From positions 42,638 to 106,637 of the forward strand of contig NMRA01000756.1 in assembly GCA_002633005.1 (NCBI GenBank): a DNA stretch of 64,000 nucleotides. The letters are read 5' to 3'. Within the stretch, counting starts at the first letter, position 1. Every line of letters begins with the position of its first letter. The stretch comes from Phoronis australis (lineage: Eukaryota; Phoronida; Phoronidae). Below the pieces are notes generated by a model. That model did not search any database, was not told the DNA's origin, and saw nothing but the letters and a program-made list of their open reading frames with translations. A program made the position numbers and the translations under genes. Positions 59,540 to 64,000 of this stretch are shown one piece after another.

Positions 59540-60331
59540 ATGATCACAGCGCGTCAAGTAGCTAGCGTGCGTCGGCAACGCGAGGCGGCCCGAAGAAACA
59601 GCAATACTGCGACAAAACTAATAAATGACACTTCGTCTCAAGGGAAAGACCTGAATTCTCCGGCCCCCTCGCAGGCTGGCTCCCCAGCCAGGCGCTTCGT
59701 GGATGCGTTGTCGTCTGTTACGAGCTCACCAGCGCGTTCTATTGCAAGCACTTTATCCACATCATTGCCAAGCTCTGGTCCTAATTCTCCAGCTCGTAAG
59801 CGTTCTGTAAATCCGTCTAACCCATTAGCGTCTCCAGCTCGCAGAGTGCAAGTGCAGGCGACTACATCGTCAAACTCGCCAGTAAGTCAACCAGGACGGA
59901 GTGATACTTCATTCAAATTCTCTTCGAAGTCAGTTTCTTCTACTCCATTGTCGTCAAGGTTAATTGACGGCGATATGCCACCATCTTACCAAAGCTGCCA
60001 TGAAACTTGCCACGAACCTGTTTTTGGTCTACCAAAGTCTTTATCGAATGGCACATCTTCAACGCACGGAACCATGTCACCCATTACGGATAGCTGTTCT
60101 CACAAAATCCACCACCCGTCATCTTTAAGTATTTCTCCAAATTTAAACAAAATACAAAACGGTGCTACACCTGCCCAGAGATTTCCACCCCGTTCCACAG
60201 ATGGACTGCCACGGTTTGCACAGCTCATCACCACGCCAGGAACAGGGGTTCAGTTTGGTGCTATAGGAATTTGGCGTTCCCCGACCCAGCCTTCAAAGTG
60301 TGGCATCCCAAAAATAAACACAGTCGTGAAG
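59540..60331 (+). CDS. Ser/Pro-rich exon with four SPAR motifs, unidentified protein
   Basis: 264 codons from ATG 59540 to a strong donor (gtcgtgaag|gtgagt at 60332), ending in phase 0. An in-frame TAA at 59522-59524 makes this ATG the first possible start unless an acceptor (ggccag|gt) lies just before it. The peptide opens with a basic helix-prone stretch (RQVASVRRQREAARRN). It continues as a low-complexity Ser/Thr/Pro region with SPAR at residues 48, 63, 83 and 98 (spacings 15, 20, 15) and many further S/T-P sites that proline-directed kinases might use. It ends in a more ordered, conserved-looking segment (LPRFAQLITTPGTGVQFGAI followed by GIWRSP). It is probably a nuclear or cytoskeletal regulatory protein, but I do not recognise the family. 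Downstream exons are not visible in the remaining 3.7 kb. Confidence 0.6.
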
Positions 60332-63300
60332 GTGAGTACATGTATGTAAATTCCCCTTGAACTGAGCAATAATTTAATAGTCAAAACGTTACTCGGACCT
60401 ATACAGGGTCCAATCTAAGTTTGAATCACAACTCGGATTTAGTTTCAGTGTACCACTGTATTGGTTAGTGATAAATTCTGTCATGAAGGTGGCACAGACT
60501 TATAGATACAACAAGAAAATGAAGCGTTGTCTCTAATGAGTGTAAAAATGATATTTATTAAGTTATTTGTTGAATAAATGTACATGCCTATGAGAAGCCT
60601 GTAATTCACCAGGTATTCAGCGTCAAGTGCAACAATCACTGCCCCTCTACAATGCCCTGAATAAGGCTTCTGGGGGCCCTAAGCTATAAAAAGTCTGGCG
60701 GCCCTAGTCATTACAATTCCCACTTTCTCTACACTGGTGGCCACGACTTTCGAGGGGTCCATATATCGACGAGACAGGGCCCCTTAGTATTTCATTAGAC
60801 CACGCGCCCTTTGCTGGAACTTTGTAAGCTTAATGAATTGCCCCGCATCCGCGTCATCACACTTGTATAATATACCTTGTGGAGATGGGAGCCCCTATTT
60901 TGCGTGGGGCTCCAAGCTGTACCTTACTTAGCTTAATGTATAATCTGGCACTGCGTCTGCACCAATGCATTTGCATTCACAAGAGGACCATGAGGGACCC
61001 TTAGCTCAAGAACGTGCTCCGTTCAGGCAAGGTTTCTGCACTTAGTCACCACTACTCAGTGAATCCCTTTGACAGTCATGCAATGTATGACCAGTTTAAC
61101 ACAAGGTTTATAGTCACGACGTGTATTTAAGTAAACGTAGGTAAATCATTAAAATTCAACTGTGACATATTCAATAAAATTTCGAAATTTTTCATTGCTA
61201 CATAAAACTTCCTTAAACGTATTTCTATAGGATTTACAAAACAATTCAAATTTTCATCAAATACTAAGGATTAAGTGAAGGCGTGACATATGTTTCTAAA
61301 ACGATATCACGTTGTTCCAATTTTTCTGGGATGGCACGTGCACAGAGAATGTTTCAGCCTGAGAACCAAACACGAAAGAAGAGAGGTATAGGTAGCGGGG
61401 GCGGGGGGAAGGAGGGTGAGGATGGAACCTCATTAAACATCGAACGTTCCATATAAGCAGATCTAATCCAACAAAGTTACCAAAACTTCCCTTACCATGA
61501 TTACAAATGGTTTCTACCATCAGATTTAATTGAAAAATCACCTTTGGTTGATATCAACCCTCAAAGTTTCATGACATTTTGACATCCGTTTAACTTGCCA
61601 ATGCCCCGAACTGTCTGTATAAGAATGGAAATCATTTTCTAACATGTTCAGAAATGTAAGAGATTTTGTGTGGCTGCGTAATTTGGTCGATATATCTAAT
61701 TGCAATTTTAGTGATGAATACAAAGAAGTCTCTTTTACTGACAGTGTGTTCCTTGCAAGATGGCTGAACTAACTGATGATAATGAGAGTCATAAAAGAAC
61801 AAGTTACACATTTTGCTAGTGCTGTATTTTGCAACTCGCAGCTATAAGCCGTGTACATGCGTAATTTTCGGATCCTTAATTTTAGTGTGCGGCCAAGTCT
61901 TCAATACACATTGTAGTGTTCTTGAACTGCTGGTGTTCTCATTGATAACGAAATTAGAATCACATGATGGCAGTAAGGAATGTTACGAGACCGACTCTTT
62001 GAGTCAGTGTAAAAGGCCTAATTTGATTTTCGTTTGTTTTTTGTTATCTACTAGCTTTAACCAACATGAAACTTCATTGGCTCATATTGTCTCTCTATCA
62101 CGGCTATATTAGTTTCGTAGAGAACTTCTCTTGCTAGAAATGTGAGATCACGCATTTAAGACCACCTACGCAAATCACACGAGTGAGAAGCGAGTATGAC
62201 GCAAGTATGAGCTTTGGGACTTCAGGAGACTCTGTTCAGTTCTCACTGGGTTTTCCCTTGGCAGTGCGCACATCAGTGGACTTGCCGCCTTTCTTCTACT
62301 CTGCCATTTCGTCTCAGTTGCGCTACACGTGACTAGAGAAGCTTTATATTTATTACACTATTGGCCCTTTTACCAAAAAAGGAAAAGTGGCTCCGAAGAA
62401 TTTGAAAAAACGCAAAATTGATAGTTTTCTGTCCAAAGCCACTATTTCCCTGCCAATACTGGATTTGAGCCAACAAAAGGTTCTGAAAGCAAATTCACTA
62501 CAGATTCCACTAGGCACAAAAAGTGCTCGTACCTGGTCAAAGTGTTATGGGTTGTTTTGGGGCTACCTTAAATCGCAGCAGATTTCTCAATCAGTATCAA
62601 CCCAGTAATAATTCAGGGGCCGTCGCTGTGACGAAAAGTTCCACTTATCCAATAGTTGGCTTTTCCGTTCACAACAAGTTCACAAATACAATCTAACCTG
62701 AGTTCCGTACATCCACTTGAAATGCATATATCAAAACTGCCGACAAACCTGGCCTACCCCAAGAAATTTTAAGTTATTCTCAATGTACAGTGCCATCTCA
62801 TTACTCTTAGCAAAATTCTTGCCACCGAAATGATTGGTCTGCGAGGCTAAATTTAGTAAAACACGTTTCCCTCCCATAAACGGCCTAGTATTTCGAGAGT
62901 ATATTTCATGCAGGTTGCATATCAGTTGTACAATTCAACATTTATCCTTATGCCATAAACCACTATTGTGACTGACGTCACGATAAACAAAGATCTGAAA
63001 ATGCATCATTTGCTTAATGTTGAAGGTGTGTCAACAAACTCGATCACTAAAGGTGCATTGCGCATCTGACCTTTAACCTAATCCTCAGTGACCACATGGA
63101 CTTCTGAAAGCACAACGCTGAAAAATGCTGATATCTGCTCAGATTATTGTACATTGGAGGATTTCATATCAACCCAATGTCGTATTTGTAGAATGCGTAC
63201 ATTACACGCCTTTATGCAAATGTCTAACCATCGGTCGCTGTATACCGGCCGCGAAGGACGTGAATCCACAAGTCTCCGACCGATGTTAACTTGCAACATT

Positions 63301-64000
63301 CGAGCATACTGCGCTCAGCGTGATGAAAATCGATGCAGTACCGTTAGGTATTTCGTAGCGAATGAGACTGTTAACCAACAGAGAGGTTGACAGTACGCCA
63401 TGCAAGGCTTAATTATTGTCATTTATACAAGATGGTGGCGACTGGTGCCGTCTTTTCCACTGCGGATTTCACGCAAAAGTAATGAATAATTGGCCCCACA
63501 GTTCGTGGTTGTTTCTCGTACGAGAATCACGTGAGGCAGTGATTGATGGTGTAATTACTCACCTTTGTTGAGTTTGACGTTCACTTGTCATTTTGCAAGG
63601 TGGACAAATACAACCATATCGTTAGCTTTGTGCATTGATGCAATGGCCTGGATGTCTTGTAACTGTTTCTCTGACCAGTTTATTGTCGTGTAAACACCAT
63701 CGAACGTTTCTCATAGACCTTTTCAGTTAAGTTCAAGATAAACCGTAGATAGTGGATTGTCAAAGCAGAAGACGTGATCCGGAGAGAGAAAACAAACGCA
63801 TTCTCGGCCACAATTGTGTGTTGCCGAAAGAATATTGAAGACATATGTCTATTCAATGCATTATCGGATATAGCTGTCATTTGGATCTGGCAACTTTAAT
63901 TTTATCGTCAATTTTGCTCCTTACCCAAGGATTCTTCTAAATTACTTTTTCACCAGACAATTTGCCGCGAACTATGAAAAGACCTAGTGTGGAAGTTGCT
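60332..64000. other. Probable intron after the SPAR exon; no further exon assigned
   Basis: The donor at 60332 implies that intronic DNA begins here. The best remaining frames are 62387-62608 (basic, APKNLKKRKIDSFLSKA, open further upstream without ATG) and 63088-63390 (100 codons from GTG). Neither has a clear acceptor and donor pair. A GC-richer block near 60650-60800 is non-coding. Confidence 0.3.

Overview
This is animal nuclear DNA, most likely from a marine invertebrate. Coding sequence is sparse and split by GT/AG introns. The rest is AT-rich and packed with decayed transposable elements: Ty3/Gypsy, BEL/Pao, at least two LINE lineages, tRNA-derived SINEs and several short inverted-repeat elements. 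Motifs such as tacatgtacatgta recur, and there is a fibrinogen-related pseudogene. Nothing bacterial or organellar is visible. I cannot name the species; a mollusc, hemichordate, cephalochordate or similar genome would all fit.

Layout. 0-7 kb: a secreted Cys-rich first exon (703-990), an inverted-repeat element family (5188-5609) and a possible last exon with one membrane helix (6774-6893). 7-19 kb: mostly non-coding, with SINE and small inverted-repeat insertions, a nested inverted-repeat element (about 14180-14985), and a 578-bp direct duplication whose spacer carries a perfect GC-rich hairpin (17757-19018). 19-31 kb: two minus-strand LINE copies (19445-21775 and 27442-30395, the latter interrupted), with an unidentified split gene between them whose three exons join in phase (23073-25098). 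30.8-31.7 kb: a 288-bp inverted-repeat element abutting a fibrinogen-domain pseudogene.

34-46 kb is a graveyard of retroelements: an L1/Tx1-like fragment, a BEL/Pao integrase fragment, an inverted partial Gypsy copy, a small palindrome array, a nearly full-length Gypsy element with very short 113-bp LTRs (38589-43044), and directly abutting it a second, unrelated LTR-retrotransposon pol. 46-64 kb: more small elements, a Thr-rich 30-residue repeat relic, a 438-bp element with perfect 25-bp terminal inverted repeats, and a Ser/Pro-rich exon with four SPAR motifs (59540-60331).

The host exons are too scattered to describe a joint pathway. The transposon open reading frames carry stops, frameshifts or lost catalytic residues, so no autonomous element here looks active. 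Three long N gaps (22118-22431, 37107-37149, 50677-51589) and several single Ns, two of them exactly at junctions of near-identical repeats, mean that some apparent duplications may be assembly products. I found no clear new biological system. The most worthwhile leads are the in-phase unknown split gene, the hairpin between the 578-bp repeats, the 31-nt palindrome array and the chimeric Gypsy junction.
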